Source: Bacteroides sp. OF04-15BH
Lineage (GTDB): Bacteria; Bacteroidota; Bacteroidia; Bacteroidales; Bacteroidaceae
Length of the DNA stretch: 64,000 nucleotides
Direction of reading: 5' to 3'
NCBI RefSeq assembly: GCF_003477995.1
Contig: NZ_QUEM01000007.1
Span: 1-64,000, forward strand
In this document: piece after piece, positions 34,062 to 43,932 of the stretch
Layout of the letters: each line of letters begins with the position of its first letter
Position numbering within the stretch: position 1 is the first letter of the stretch
The notes under the pieces: model-generated
Told to the model about the DNA's origin: nothing
What the model saw: only the letters and a program-made list of their open reading frames with translations
Databases searched by the model: none
Program-made: the position numbers and the translations under genes

Positions 34062-36605
34062 TTACGGCAAAAAGACGATTCCGGCACAATTTTCAGGGGC
34101 ACTTATCTTTATTTTCAGGATGCAGCTGTTGTTGGCCTTCAGATTTGCATCCAGTTTTATTTCATAAGTACCTGTTTCTCCAGCCTTGATGTTCTTGACA
34201 AGATCCGATGAGGCTACGGTTTTTCCGTCGGCTTCCAGAGTAAATCCCGATACCTTGATTGCTCCGTTTCCTTTGATTGTTTCGATGGAAATTCCTTTCA
34301 TCAGTCCCAAACTCTTGGCAGGGATGTTCCAGGCAAATTCTTTGGAACTCTTTGGAGATACGTTCCAAATGCCCACCATGTTTTTGCGGTTCAGCTTCAG
34401 GTTCTTGTCTGAGATATCCTTTGTCTGGCTGATTCGGGCTTTGGCAAAACCAACCACATCAAACGGAGCGATATTGGTTTGGGCATCCTGATTGTTTTCC
34501 ACCCAGTTACGTTCCCAAGCCGCCATATCAAACGGTTGGCCCGACTGTCTGGAGGCATAATAGTTCTGCCATCTTTTCAGATAATAGTTCTTGATGAGAC
34601 CGCTCCAGATACGGGCCGCATAATCGTCAACCGGCGGTCCCCAGATGGTAACGATGCGACGGGCATTCATTTCATACTGTTTCTTCTGTTCGTCGGTCTT
34701 TGCGGCTTGAGTGGCAAAGTTCACCCAGCGGTCCAGTCGCAGGGTGGGGTGTTGGCTGAGCAGAGAGTCCATGCTTGTCAATACATGTTCAAAACGTTTT
34801 TGCAGTTGCAGTGCCTGCAACGTGTCGCCCAGCAGATATTCCTGATCAATCATTTTCGTCAGGATCTCGGCTTTTCCTCCCAGATAGTGCGCCGCCATTT
34901 CTTCCAGATCGTTCCGGTACAAAGGACTGCCAGACAGTTCGTCCGATGCTTTTGCAAAGTATTCCAGCCCTTTGAAATAATCTTCGTTGATGTAGATGGA
35001 GCCGTTCTTTACATTTCCTGGACGGAACTGCCAGTTGAAACGGGGATGGTCGGTAAAGGTACCATAGCAGGACTTCAGCAGATAGTCCCAAGCGGTCATC
35101 AAGGTTTTCGGAGCCTTGCCATAGCGGTTTTCCGAGTAATTTTTCAGCCACTGCTTCACGTCGATATGCTGTTTGCTCCATCCGGCATCGGTAATCAGCT
35201 CATAAATCACTTCGTTGTTTTCTATGCCTTCGGGAGCCATGCCGTGAGCAATCAGGTTGCCTTTGTTCGGAGAACTCAGAGCCTCGAGGTGTCCGTTGGC
35301 ATAAAAATCCAGCACACCGGTCATACCCACCTTGCCTCCCATGTTGGGGATAACACTGTAGACCCATTGTTTATCGTAGAAGCCTTTGTAATATTCCCAG
35401 TTCACCTCCGAGTGCCAAAAGTGCTTGTTGTAGTCCACAGCCAGGTCGAGTAAAAGCATTTTCTGGTCTGGCACCTTGGAAACCAGGGCATCCAGTGTTT
35501 CATAGTCCCAGATATATCTTTGATATCCGAACATCCATCCCTGCATCACCCACACGGCATCCGGATTGGCCCGTTTGATGGATTCATACACTTTCTCTCC
35601 ATAAGATGCCGCCATTGCATAGCGTTCCGGATTTCCTTTCTCGGGGAATGGAATATCCATTTCGTTGAAGCTGTCCACCAGATAATAGCCACACTCTCCA
35701 AATTCCTTCTCCCATTCCTGAATAAAGGCGGTTCCTATTTCCTGAAACAGCGGTTCCTGTGGAGATACCATCCAGTTGTTGAAAGCTCCTCCCCAGTGTG
35801 TTTCAATGATTTTCAGTTCCGGATGAATTCTTTGGAACGCCTTGGGAATGAATCCCGGGAATCCCGGACAGATAGGTTTCATACCCAGTTCACGCATACG
35901 CTTCAGGATTTTGTGCTGCAACTCTATTTGCTGTTGGTGCCAGTCTTCGTTAAGAGGACCGTCAATGCCGCTCACATTACCCATTCTCATCCAGGGCAAA
36001 TGAGCCGGACCGACAAAATACTCGTTGATTTCCTCGTCGGTGAGTCCCATCTTTTTCCAGACGCGGGCAATGATGGCTTCGTAACCCACCAGGGCCAGTG
36101 GCATGTTGATACCGTGTAAAGCCATCCAGTCTATTTCCTTTTCCCAGCGTTCCCAATTCCAGTAGGGCATGGAGTATCCGTAGGTGCATACATTGAAATA
36201 ATAATGGTTGGCAAAGGGAGAAACAACCTTTTGCGATGCTTGTGGATTCAGGATTTCGGGGAAACGTAGATTGTTGCCCGACCAGGAATAGACACCGCAC
36301 TTTTCTTGTTTGAGGAAAGCGTAAAGGCCGCGGCATAAAGACACCGGAGCGTTTCCTTCAAGGTAAAGTCTGCCGTTTTTCACCTGATACGAATAGTAGG
36401 TGGAGTCCTGACAGCCGTTTTTCAGTTTTAGCGAAACCGGCAGTTTTTTTCCTGAAGTATTCAGAACTCTTTCCATCAGTTTTTTTACAGGGCGTATCTG
36501 GTCTTTGGCCTCTGCGGGCATATTGTTGCCAGCAAAAGCCAGCATAAATAATCCGGCATAAAAGCCGATTTGTCTTTTTATCAGGTGGTTGCTGTTGGGA
36601 TTCAT
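34062..36605 (-). CDS. Alpha-N-acetylglucosaminidase, GH89
   Basis: An 847-residue exported enzyme of family GH89, related to human lysosomal NAGLU, which cuts terminal alpha-linked GlcNAc. An N-terminal domain is followed by the (beta/alpha)8 barrel with the segment NVCTYGYSMPYWNWERWEKEIDWMA-like region and both catalytic glutamates: Glu315 in DSFNEM and Glu459 in MAPEGIENN. A helical domain and a beta-sandwich C-terminal part (after about 740) complete it. Known substrates of the family are heparan sulfate ends and alpha-1,4-GlcNAc-capped mucin glycans. It lies 21 bases downstream of the GH3 gene in the operon. Confidence 0.95.
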   Translation of the reverse strand: MNPNSNHLIKRQIGFYAGLFMLAFAGNNMPAEAKDQIRPVKKLMERVLNTSGKKLPVSLKLKNGCQDSTYYSYQVKNGRLYLEGNAPVSLCRGLYAFLKQEKCGVYSWSGNNLRFPEILNPQASQKVVSPFANHYYFNVCTYGYSMPYWNWERWEKEIDWMALHGINMPLALVGYEAIIARVWKKMGLTDEEINEYFVGPAHLPWMRMGNVSGIDGPLNEDWHQQQIELQHKILKRMRELGMKPICPGFPGFIPKAFQRIHPELKIIETHWGGAFNNWMVSPQEPLFQEIGTAFIQEWEKEFGECGYYLVDSFNEMDIPFPEKGNPERYAMAASYGEKVYESIKRANPDAVWVMQGWMFGYQRYIWDYETLDALVSKVPDQKMLLLDLAVDYNKHFWHSEVNWEYYKGFYDKQWVYSVIPNMGGKVGMTGVLDFYANGHLEALSSPNKGNLIAHGMAPEGIENNEVIYELITDAGWSKQHIDVKQWLKNYSENRYGKAPKTLMTAWDYLLKSCYGTFTDHPRFNWQFRPGNVKNGSIYINEDYFKGLEYFAKASDELSGSPLYRNDLEEMAAHYLGGKAEILTKMIDQEYLLGDTLQALQLQKRFEHVLTSMDSLLSQHPTLRLDRWVNFATQAAKTDEQKKQYEMNARRIVTIWGPPVDDYAARIWSGLIKNYYLKRWQNYYASRQSGQPFDMAAWERNWVENNQDAQTNIAPFDVVGFAKARISQTKDISDKNLKLNRKNMVGIWNVSPKSSKEFAWNIPAKSLGLMKGISIETIKGNGAIKVSGFTLEADGKTVASSDLVKNIKAGETGTYEIKLDANLKANNSCILKIKISAPENCAGIVFLP

Positions 36606-36626
36606 ATTCTAATGCTTTTTATCGGG

Positions 36627-38819
36627 TTATGGTTTGAATTGGATTGTGGTGGCTTGAAGTTCCTCTGAGTTGCTTCCGGTCAGAATCTTAAAGGAGCCCG
36701 GTTCTAGAACTTTTTCCATCCGGTTGTTCCAGATCATAAAGGATTCGGAAGGAAGTTCGAACCGGATCTCTTTGCTTTCACCGGGTTGTAGTTTTACGGA
36801 GGCAAACCCTTTTAGTTCCTTTTCTCGGGGAACGATGGTGGCAACTTCGTCACGAATGTATAGTTGTACGATTTCTCTGGCTGCTTTCTTTCCGGTATTC
36901 TGCACCGTTACCCTTACTCGGACCGTGTCGCCGGAAGTATATTCCTTGCGGTCTGTGGCCGGTTCTCCGTAGGCAAATGTCGTGTAAGTCAGTCCAAAGC
37001 CAAAAGGAAACTGAGGACCTTTTCCCAAGTCGTTATGTTCGATTCGGCCAAAACTTCTTCTGAAATTATAGGCGATGGGCACTTGTCCGGCGTGCCGTGG
37101 AAAGGTTTGTGTCAGTTTGCCCGACGGAGATTCCTCACCGAGCAGCAAAGAGGCAACCGCCTCTCCGCCCATCGTTCCCGGATACCAGGCTTCCAGCAGA
37201 GCGTCGCAGGATTTCAGAATCTCGTCCACGACCAGAGGCCGGCCGTTAAACAGTACGGCAATGACGGGCTTTCCGGTACTTTTCAGGACTTGAAGCATTT
37301 GTATTTGTTCCTCCGGTATTTGCAGTTTGCCGGTAGTAACCGCTTCGCCGATGTTGAAAGAGAATTCTCCGATACAGGCAATAATCACCTGAGCCTCTTT
37401 AACCTGTTCCTTTAATGTGGCCAGATATTCCGGTGTTACTCCGTTCCACGCGCATCCGGCATGGATGAGTTGTTCTTGAGGAAGCTTTTTGCAGAAACCG
37501 TTCCATACCGATATGACCTCTTCGGCACGGCCTTTCATGGTCCATGACCCCATCAGGTCCGTCTGAATATTGGCAAACGGTCCGGTGAGCGCTATTTTTT
37601 CTTTTCCGGAAAGCGGCAGTACGGACGACTCGTTTTTCAGCAGAACCATGCTTTCGCGAGCCATATCCAGCATGGTTTGTCTGATGGCGGATGAACCGGT
37701 GATTTCCTTTTCTTTTTTCGTGTCAAAATAAAGGTAAGGATTGTCAAACAGTCCGGTCTTGAATTTCAGAGTCAGTGCCCTTGCGGCAGCCTGGTCGATC
37801 AGTGAAGAATCGACTTCTCCTGCAAGCACAAGTTCCTTGAGCCATTTGGAGTATTGGCCGGAAGTCATGTCCATATCTACGCCGCTTTGCATTCCCCGTC
37901 GTGAAGATTCGCGTCCGTTTTCGGCTGCCCCTTCTTCAACTGCATGAGTCAATGTCGACCAGTCGCTCATGTATAATCCCTTGAACTGCATTTCATTCCG
38001 GAGCAGTTCCGTGTTTATCTTATGATTCATCGTGACCGGTTCTCCGTCATAAGAAGTATAAGAACACATAACAGAAGATACTCCGGCATCTACCGCAGCC
38101 TGGAAGGGCGGCAGATAGCGTTCTTTAAGATCCCGATAAGAGAAATCGGTGTTGAGATAATCCCGTCCGGCCAGAAGAGCGGCATAACCGATAAAATGCT
38201 TGACACAGGCAGCCAGAGTATGCTGGTCGTTCAGTTCGTCCCCCTGAAATCCTCGGACACGTGCCGTAGCCATAGCGGCTCCCAGAAATGCGTCTTCGCC
38301 GGAAGTTTCCATGATGCGTCCCCAGCGCGGATCGTTGGATACATCGACCATAGGGGCATAGGTCAGCTGGATTCCGGCGGCTGTGGCCTCCAGAGCCGCT
38401 GCGGCAGCACTTTTCCGTACCAGAACCGTGTCCCAGCTACAGGATTCTGCCAGGGGTATTGGTGCGAGGGTACGATATCCGTGAATGACATCCTCATGGA
38501 ATATCAGCGGAATGCTCAGGCGACTGTTTTTTATGGCGATTTCTTGCAGGGAACGGTTCAATGCGGCTCCGTTGGCCTTGAGTAAGGCACCGACTTTACC
38601 TTGTTTTATGAGATTTCTGATATTGGCATCCCTTTGCGTATAATAAGGCATGAGGTTCAGTTCCGCAATCTTTTCCTCCAGAGTCATCCGTTTCAGCAGA
38701 TCTTGGACGCGGACTTCTATGGGCTGATGCCGGTCTTTATAGGCCGGAATGTTTTCTGAATAAGCGCCGTTGGCTCCCCACAGCGAGGTGCACAGCAAAG
38801 ATATTTTCAGTATTTTCAT
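36627..38819 (-). CDS. Glycoside hydrolase family 3 (BglX-like)
   Basis: A 730-residue exported GH3 enzyme, expected to be a beta-glucosidase, beta-xylosidase or beta-hexosaminidase-like exo-enzyme. Signal peptide about 1-20. It has the GH3 barrel with the KHF motif (AACVKHFIGY) and the nucleophile Asp286 in GLYMSDWSTL, the alpha/beta sandwich domain, and a C-terminal fibronectin-like domain (VQNTGKKAAREIVQLYI). Length is usual for the BglX type. Second GH3 of the operon; it differs clearly from the first, so the two are not a recent duplication. Confidence 0.93.
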   Translation of the reverse strand: MKILKISLLCTSLWGANGAYSENIPAYKDRHQPIEVRVQDLLKRMTLEEKIAELNLMPYYTQRDANIRNLIKQGKVGALLKANGAALNRSLQEIAIKNSRLSIPLIFHEDVIHGYRTLAPIPLAESCSWDTVLVRKSAAAAALEATAAGIQLTYAPMVDVSNDPRWGRIMETSGEDAFLGAAMATARVRGFQGDELNDQHTLAACVKHFIGYAALLAGRDYLNTDFSYRDLKERYLPPFQAAVDAGVSSVMCSYTSYDGEPVTMNHKINTELLRNEMQFKGLYMSDWSTLTHAVEEGAAENGRESSRRGMQSGVDMDMTSGQYSKWLKELVLAGEVDSSLIDQAAARALTLKFKTGLFDNPYLYFDTKKEKEITGSSAIRQTMLDMARESMVLLKNESSVLPLSGKEKIALTGPFANIQTDLMGSWTMKGRAEEVISVWNGFCKKLPQEQLIHAGCAWNGVTPEYLATLKEQVKEAQVIIACIGEFSFNIGEAVTTGKLQIPEEQIQMLQVLKSTGKPVIAVLFNGRPLVVDEILKSCDALLEAWYPGTMGGEAVASLLLGEESPSGKLTQTFPRHAGQVPIAYNFRRSFGRIEHNDLGKGPQFPFGFGLTYTTFAYGEPATDRKEYTSGDTVRVRVTVQNTGKKAAREIVQLYIRDEVATIVPREKELKGFASVKLQPGESKEIRFELPSESFMIWNNRMEKVLEPGSFKILTGSNSEELQATTIQFKP

Positions 38820-38847
38820 GATCTATACGTTTAAGATTCTGTAAGTT

Positions 38848-41418
38848 CTATTTCTTTCTTACGATTTCAATATTGATGTTTGCTTCGCCCTGAACAGGTA
38901 TTTTCTTGGATTCTATGTGTTGTCCTTTTACGAGTAGAGTAGCCGTAGAGTAGGTCGTTATCTGATAGAATCCGTCCGAATCGGTCGATACGCTTTGTCC
39001 CTCACTCTCGATTCGGACATTTTCTACCGGGTTGGCTTGCACGTCGCGTACATATCCCGAAACCGTTATTTTTTCTTTTTTGATTTTTCGGGTTGTGTTT
39101 TCCTGTTTTTCCAGATTGATCTTTTTTTCTTCATGAAGAGCCACACCGATTTTTTTCCGTAAAGCAATCTTGTCGGATGCGCCGCCAACCTGTATTTCGA
39201 ATTCGCCCGGTTCTACCACATATTTCATGGCCTGATTATACAGTCCCAAATCGTGTACCGGTATGGACAAATTTACCTGTTTTGTTTCTTTTCCGGAAAT
39301 ATTTACTTTAGAAAAAGCCTTCAGTTCCTGAATCGGAGTCACCACACTGGATATCAGGTCCCGGACATAAACCTGCACGACTTCCTTTCCGGGAATGTCG
39401 CTCAGATTCCGGACTTTTACATCAATATGTATGGTGTCGTCCATATCGTATTCTTCCTTGTCCGTTTGCATGTCGCAGTACTCAAATTCTGAATAGCTTA
39501 ATCCATGACCGAAAGCCCAAAGAGGCTCAGGAGTGTCGAACACATAATCACGTCCCGGTTGGTTGGGTTTACCCGGCTGGTGATAAAATCCTCTGTCTGT
39601 GGGCAGATGGTTATAGTAACAAGGCATGTTTCCTGTACTTTTCGGGAAAGAGTAGTTGAGTTTTCCGGAAGGGTTTACCTCACCAAACAGTACATCATAC
39701 AAGGCATAGCCTCCCTGCTCTCCAGGATACCACTGTACCAGAATGGTGGGAATGTTTTCCTTTACCCACGGCATGGCGAAGGGTTTGCCCGACAGCAGGA
39801 CAACGATAACCGGTTTTCCGGTGGCATGTATGGCCTTGATCAGTTCCTCCTGCGCTCCGGTCAGTGTCATGTCCGACAGGTCGTATCCTTCTCCGCAGGT
39901 CACATTGGAATAGTCTCTGGAGAGGGAAGCGCTGGCCGAACCTACAACAACAATACTTAAATCACAGTTCTTAGCCATGTTTACAGCCTGTGGAATATAA
40001 GAAGTTGTGTCCGTATGCAGGTCACAGCCTTTGGCGTATTCTATCCGGATTTTATTTCCGGCTCTTTTCCGGAAGGCTTCCAACAGGGTAACCCCGTCTT
40101 CGTTGCTTCTGCTCCAGGTATAATCTCCAAACTGTACTTGATGGGCATTAGGACCAATCAGCGCCACAGAGTGCAGTTTGTGGATGTCCAGAGGAAGAAG
40201 TTTTTCGTTGTTCTGTAACAGGACGATGGATTCTTCGGCCAGTTTGCGTGCCAGCGCCACCTGTTTGGGAGTATGCAGATGCTTCTTGAATTCTTTTTCG
40301 GTTGGAAAGCGGTATTCAAACAGTCCCATTTCAAATTTGGCGGTTAACACCCGACGCACCGCCCGATCAATATCCTCCATATCCAGCAAGCCGGAGGCCA
40401 CCAGTCCCTTCAGGTTCTGATAGCAGTTGATTCCGGCTTCCACATCCAGTCCGGCATGGAACGCCTGATAAGCCGCTTCTGCCCGGTTTCGTGCAGTCTT
40501 ATGGAAATAATCCAGCATGTCGATGGAGCCCCAGTCAGAATATACGTATCCCTGAAAACCCCATTCGTCTCTCAGTAAAGTCGTCATCAGATACTCGGAA
40601 GCAGAATTGGGCACTCCGTTCCAGGAATTATACGAAGACATGACGGCCCAAGGCTTCACAGTCTTTACGATATATTCAAAGGGTTGGAGATAGATGGAAA
40701 GCAAATCTCTTTGTCCGCAATGCACGGATGCAAGATTAAGGCCTCCGGAAGGATTACCGTGGGCTCCAAAATGCTTCAGCATGGGCGAAATTCCCTGATC
40801 CATATATCCTTTCACCTGATGGGCTCCCATCGTACGAACCAGAAAAGGATCTTCGCCGAAACATTCTTCCACACGGCCCCAGCGTAAATCTCGGCAGACA
40901 TCGACAACGGGTGTCAGGCTCTGGGTAATTCCCTGCACTTTTAATTCTTCCGAAATATGGGCGGTCATCTGATAAACCAGTTCCGGGTTGAAAGTGCTGC
41001 CCAGAGCTATAGCCTGCGGATAGATCGTTGCGCCGTCGTTCACGGAACCGTGCAGTGATTCGGTAATGGTAAAGACCGGAATTCCCAACCGGGTGCTGTC
41101 TATCATATAGTGCTGCACCTCGCTCATGATTCTGTTGGCCTCTTCGCTGGTGAGGGTGATCCCTTCAAAAAAGCCGATTCCGTTTTTCTGGCAAATAGCT
41201 TTCATTTTGCCCAAATCCACTTTCCCGTCGTGCACAATCATGTGGCTGCCCATCTGCATCAGTTGGGCCACTTTTTCATCGAGCGTCATTCTCGCCATGA
41301 GGTCTTCGACGCGTTCCGATACCTGGACAGAAGCATCCTTATATTTGATATAATCCTTTGCCTGTGCCGTCTGACAAGTGCAGAGGCCGGCTATCAGGAG
41401 AGCATATAGCTGTTTCAT
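38848..41418 (-). CDS. Glycoside hydrolase family 3 with added C-terminal carboxypeptidase-D-like domain
   Basis: An 856-residue exported GH3 enzyme (signal peptide 1-20, CQTAQA). The barrel has the motif LKHFGAHG and nucleophile Asp295 in YVYSDWGSID, followed by the sandwich domain and fibronectin-like domain (VKVRNLSDIPGKEVVQVYV). After a Lys/Glu-rich linker it has an extra domain at about 780-856 with the pattern of a carboxypeptidase regulatory-like fold (VSGYVRDVQANPVENVRIE, then TDSDGFYQI), normally found at the N-terminus of TonB-dependent receptors. This makes the protein about 100 residues longer than a plain GH3. It sits 11 bases upstream of the acetyltransferase start in the operon order. 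Confidence 0.92.
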   Translation of the reverse strand: MKQLYALLIAGLCTCQTAQAKDYIKYKDASVQVSERVEDLMARMTLDEKVAQLMQMGSHMIVHDGKVDLGKMKAICQKNGIGFFEGITLTSEEANRIMSEVQHYMIDSTRLGIPVFTITESLHGSVNDGATIYPQAIALGSTFNPELVYQMTAHISEELKVQGITQSLTPVVDVCRDLRWGRVEECFGEDPFLVRTMGAHQVKGYMDQGISPMLKHFGAHGNPSGGLNLASVHCGQRDLLSIYLQPFEYIVKTVKPWAVMSSYNSWNGVPNSASEYLMTTLLRDEWGFQGYVYSDWGSIDMLDYFHKTARNRAEAAYQAFHAGLDVEAGINCYQNLKGLVASGLLDMEDIDRAVRRVLTAKFEMGLFEYRFPTEKEFKKHLHTPKQVALARKLAEESIVLLQNNEKLLPLDIHKLHSVALIGPNAHQVQFGDYTWSRSNEDGVTLLEAFRKRAGNKIRIEYAKGCDLHTDTTSYIPQAVNMAKNCDLSIVVVGSASASLSRDYSNVTCGEGYDLSDMTLTGAQEELIKAIHATGKPVIVVLLSGKPFAMPWVKENIPTILVQWYPGEQGGYALYDVLFGEVNPSGKLNYSFPKSTGNMPCYYNHLPTDRGFYHQPGKPNQPGRDYVFDTPEPLWAFGHGLSYSEFEYCDMQTDKEEYDMDDTIHIDVKVRNLSDIPGKEVVQVYVRDLISSVVTPIQELKAFSKVNISGKETKQVNLSIPVHDLGLYNQAMKYVVEPGEFEIQVGGASDKIALRKKIGVALHEEKKINLEKQENTTRKIKKEKITVSGYVRDVQANPVENVRIESEGQSVSTDSDGFYQITTYSTATLLVKGQHIESKKIPVQGEANINIEIVRKK

Positions 41419-41429
41419 GTTTTTGTTCT

Positions 41430-42542
41430 TTATACTTTAAGAAATATACCTTTTTGATAACAGTGTCTCAGGATCAGGAAGATCAGAGAGACAAAACACA
41501 ATTCGAAAACGAAAGGATAATACTTCCCCGCGAACTGTTCCACTCCGTGTAACCATTGCTGAAGCAGAGAATTCAGATTCATGGTATTATACAGCATGTA
41601 GGCCAGAATGGAATTCATGCCGTAAATCTTCAGCCACTTTAAGAACCGTCCTTTCTTCCGGATATCCACCCAATAGTAAAAGAACAGCATCAAGAGAATG
41701 GAAATTCCAGAAGACAGGAAAGTCATGGAACTGGTCCATATTCGCTTGACGATCGGCTCTGCGAAAGAAAGACCGTAAGCAGCCAGCAGACAGATGATGC
41801 CACTGAAGAGCAGAACCTGCACTTTCTTCTTTCCGGTCATCTGGGATTTTAAGATGACTCCGGTGAGCACACCGCTCATGGTGGTTGCTATGAAATTCAG
41901 TGAGCTTAACAGCCAACTGTTGTGATACCAGTCGGCAAAGACGATTTCTCCGTTGTCCATGACATAAGAACCATAGACAAACCGTCCGAGAATCATCCGG
42001 TCGATTTGTTCGGCCATATTAGTGCCCGGCTGGTATCCGTCGCCTGTCATCATCGTGACCGTGTAGATCAGGGGGCAAAGCAGAGTGACGACCAGCATGC
42101 CTTTAGCTGACAGATTCATAAAGAGAATCACAGAGAACAGGTAGCCGCAGGCAATGGCCTGCAAGGTATCTGTGTATAGATAAAAGGTATCGGGATTAAG
42201 ATCCAGGAGATTCCCCTGAACGATGGCACCGAAAATCCAGAGCAGGACCACCCGTTTGCCGACGCGATAAAAGGCGGACTTCGGGAAATGTCTTTCTTCC
42301 TTATATCGGGCAAATGCATAAGGGATGGAAGTTCCTGCCATGAATAAGAACAAGGGCATGACCTGATCCCATAAATGATGTCCTTCCCATTCCACATGGG
42401 TAAAGACCTGTTCTTGAATGAGTCGTAAAAAGTTGCCTTCCGGCTGCGCCTGTGCCAGGCGCATGAATACAGGCTGGAAAAACACCAGAATAAAAAGATC
42501 CAGACCCCGTAAGATGTCTAATGATTCCAAACGTTGTTTCAT
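41430..42542 (-). CDS. HGSNAT/NagX-like transmembrane acyltransferase (DUF5009-type)
   Basis: A 370-residue inner-membrane protein with about 8-10 helices, beginning with the family motif RLESLDILRGLDLFIL. The segment FTHVEWEGHHLWDQVMPLF, with His49, lines up with the active-site histidine region of human heparan-alpha-glucosaminide N-acetyltransferase (HGSNAT), and is followed by FLFMAGTSIPYAF. HGSNAT moves acetyl from cytosolic acetyl-CoA to a glucosamine end on the other side of the membrane. Here the enzyme would face the periplasm. It is encoded with a GH89 enzyme, which needs acetylated GlcN ends, so an acetylation step before GH89 cleavage is inferred. Alternative: acetylation of a free sugar, as suggested for NagX. 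Confidence 0.85.
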   Translation of the reverse strand: MKQRLESLDILRGLDLFILVFFQPVFMRLAQAQPEGNFLRLIQEQVFTHVEWEGHHLWDQVMPLFLFMAGTSIPYAFARYKEERHFPKSAFYRVGKRVVLLWIFGAIVQGNLLDLNPDTFYLYTDTLQAIACGYLFSVILFMNLSAKGMLVVTLLCPLIYTVTMMTGDGYQPGTNMAEQIDRMILGRFVYGSYVMDNGEIVFADWYHNSWLLSSLNFIATTMSGVLTGVILKSQMTGKKKVQVLLFSGIICLLAAYGLSFAEPIVKRIWTSSMTFLSSGISILLMLFFYYWVDIRKKGRFLKWLKIYGMNSILAYMLYNTMNLNSLLQQWLHGVEQFAGKYYPFVFELCFVSLIFLILRHCYQKGIFLKV

Positions 42543-42608
42543 GGTATGCTGTATGTAGGTCGTTGCAAAAATGAGATTATCGGTAAACGAATATCGGGGA
42601 CTGCATAA

Positions 42609-42662
42609 ACCATCCTATTTCCAGCAGCAGGAATACCCTCTGATAGTTAGGAACAGGATGGT
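42609..42662. repeat. Short inverted repeat between operon genes
   Basis: Arms ACCATCCT (42609-42616) and AGGATGGT (42655-42662) in a 137-base gap of the operon. It shares the CCATCCT core with the palindromic elements at 6762 and 31383 but lacks their conserved centre; it may be a degenerate relative or an RNA-processing hairpin. Confidence 0.4.
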
Positions 42663-42679
42663 CTGTGCCAAATATGTTT

Positions 42680-43903
42680 TTATTTAAAAATCCATTTCGT
42701 AATCAGATTGTTGGGAGTTGCCACCACAAATTTATAGAACTTTGATTTCGGGTATTTGTTCAGGTCAACGGTAAATTCCTTTTTGTTGGCCTTTGTGGTA
42801 CCGATTTTTATCCACTCATCCTTGCCTCCTTCTTTATAGTTATTGGTCGTAGCCATGTAGATGGTGGCATCCTCTTTGGACTTGGTGCAGTTCCATTTCA
42901 GAGTGACATATTGGTCATAAGGGTGAGTCGTCAGATCAGAGATATCATTCTTGCCCAAGAAAGAAACGCCATCCTTTTCGAAAGCTACTTCCTGAGGCAT
43001 TTCAAACTGCATGTAGGAGCAGATGCTGGGCAGGATGTCCACCAATGATAATGAAGGACTCTGGAAGTGACTGTTTACTTTGGCGGCATTGGTCGAAATC
43101 CATACGCTGCGTTCTCTTTCCGATTGTCTGCCGTGATGGTAACCGCTTTCATCACGTCCGTGGTCGGTGGTGACAATGACCAGCCATTCTTCGTTATATT
43201 CTTTTTCGCGCAATTGCACGGCCTCCCATATCTGTCGGATCAGTTCATCAGTCTTCCGTACGTATTGGTCCATATAGGCGCCGTCTCCATATTGATGATA
43301 GCCGGCATCCGTATACCACAGATATACCCAACTCAAATCAGGGGCTTTCTCGCGGATACACTTGGCAGCTTCGTGGCAGACCACAGAGTCGATTTCAAAG
43401 ATGTGCATGTTGTTGGCTTTTTCCGGAAATCTCTGTTTGTCCAGTTCGTATCCGTCATACACATAGTCTATCTTTAAGTTTCCTGTTTCCGGCTTGTCGG
43501 CACCGATGAGTACGGTGCGGTTGTCAGTCCAGCTGGAAAATAAGGCCGTTTTGTAATCCGTGTCCTGAGATTTGGCAATCCGGAACAGCGACCAGTAATT
43601 ATAGTTCGGTTTCAGATTGGAGTTACCGTTTACATTGTGTTTGTTCATCCAGGTTCCGGTCAGCATATTCATATATCCGATGGCAGAGATGGTCGGTGTT
43701 TCCGAGTATCTTCCGATTTCTCCTCCGGTTATGGCCCGTGCATAATTCCCTTTTTCCGCTATTTCAAAGATGGTTTTGGGATGTACCCGTTCGATGTAGT
43801 CGGCAGGAATTCCGTCCAAGACGATATATATTGCTTTGCGTTTCTGTGCTGTGAGTTGCAGTTGGGTAAGCAGAATGGCGAGTAATAAGAATATTTTTTT
43901 CAT
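42680..43903 (-). CDS. Alkaline phosphatase/NPP superfamily hydrolase
   Basis: A 407-residue exported protein (signal peptide about 1-20, QLQLTAQ) of the alkaline phosphatase superfamily, closest in pattern to type-I phosphodiesterase/nucleotide pyrophosphatase proteins. Metal and nucleophile motifs are visible: VLDGIP (Asp30), the segment TPTISAIGYMNMLTG (nucleophile most likely Ser73 or Thr71), WYTDAGYHQYG and TTDHGRDESGYHHG. After about residue 320 a small fibronectin-like domain follows (TLKWNCTKSKEDATIYM). Within this operon it probably removes a phosphate or phosphodiester from the same glycan, or hydrolyses a sulfate in a relaxed manner. The substrate is unknown. Confidence 0.82.
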   Translation of the reverse strand: MKKIFLLLAILLTQLQLTAQKRKAIYIVLDGIPADYIERVHPKTIFEIAEKGNYARAITGGEIGRYSETPTISAIGYMNMLTGTWMNKHNVNGNSNLKPNYNYWSLFRIAKSQDTDYKTALFSSWTDNRTVLIGADKPETGNLKIDYVYDGYELDKQRFPEKANNMHIFEIDSVVCHEAAKCIREKAPDLSWVYLWYTDAGYHQYGDGAYMDQYVRKTDELIRQIWEAVQLREKEYNEEWLVIVTTDHGRDESGYHHGRQSERERSVWISTNAAKVNSHFQSPSLSLVDILPSICSYMQFEMPQEVAFEKDGVSFLGKNDISDLTTHPYDQYVTLKWNCTKSKEDATIYMATTNNYKEGGKDEWIKIGTTKANKKEFTVDLNKYPKSKFYKFVVATPNNLITKWIFK

Positions 43904-43932
43904 GATATCGGGATGTTTAAAAGAGTTATGTT

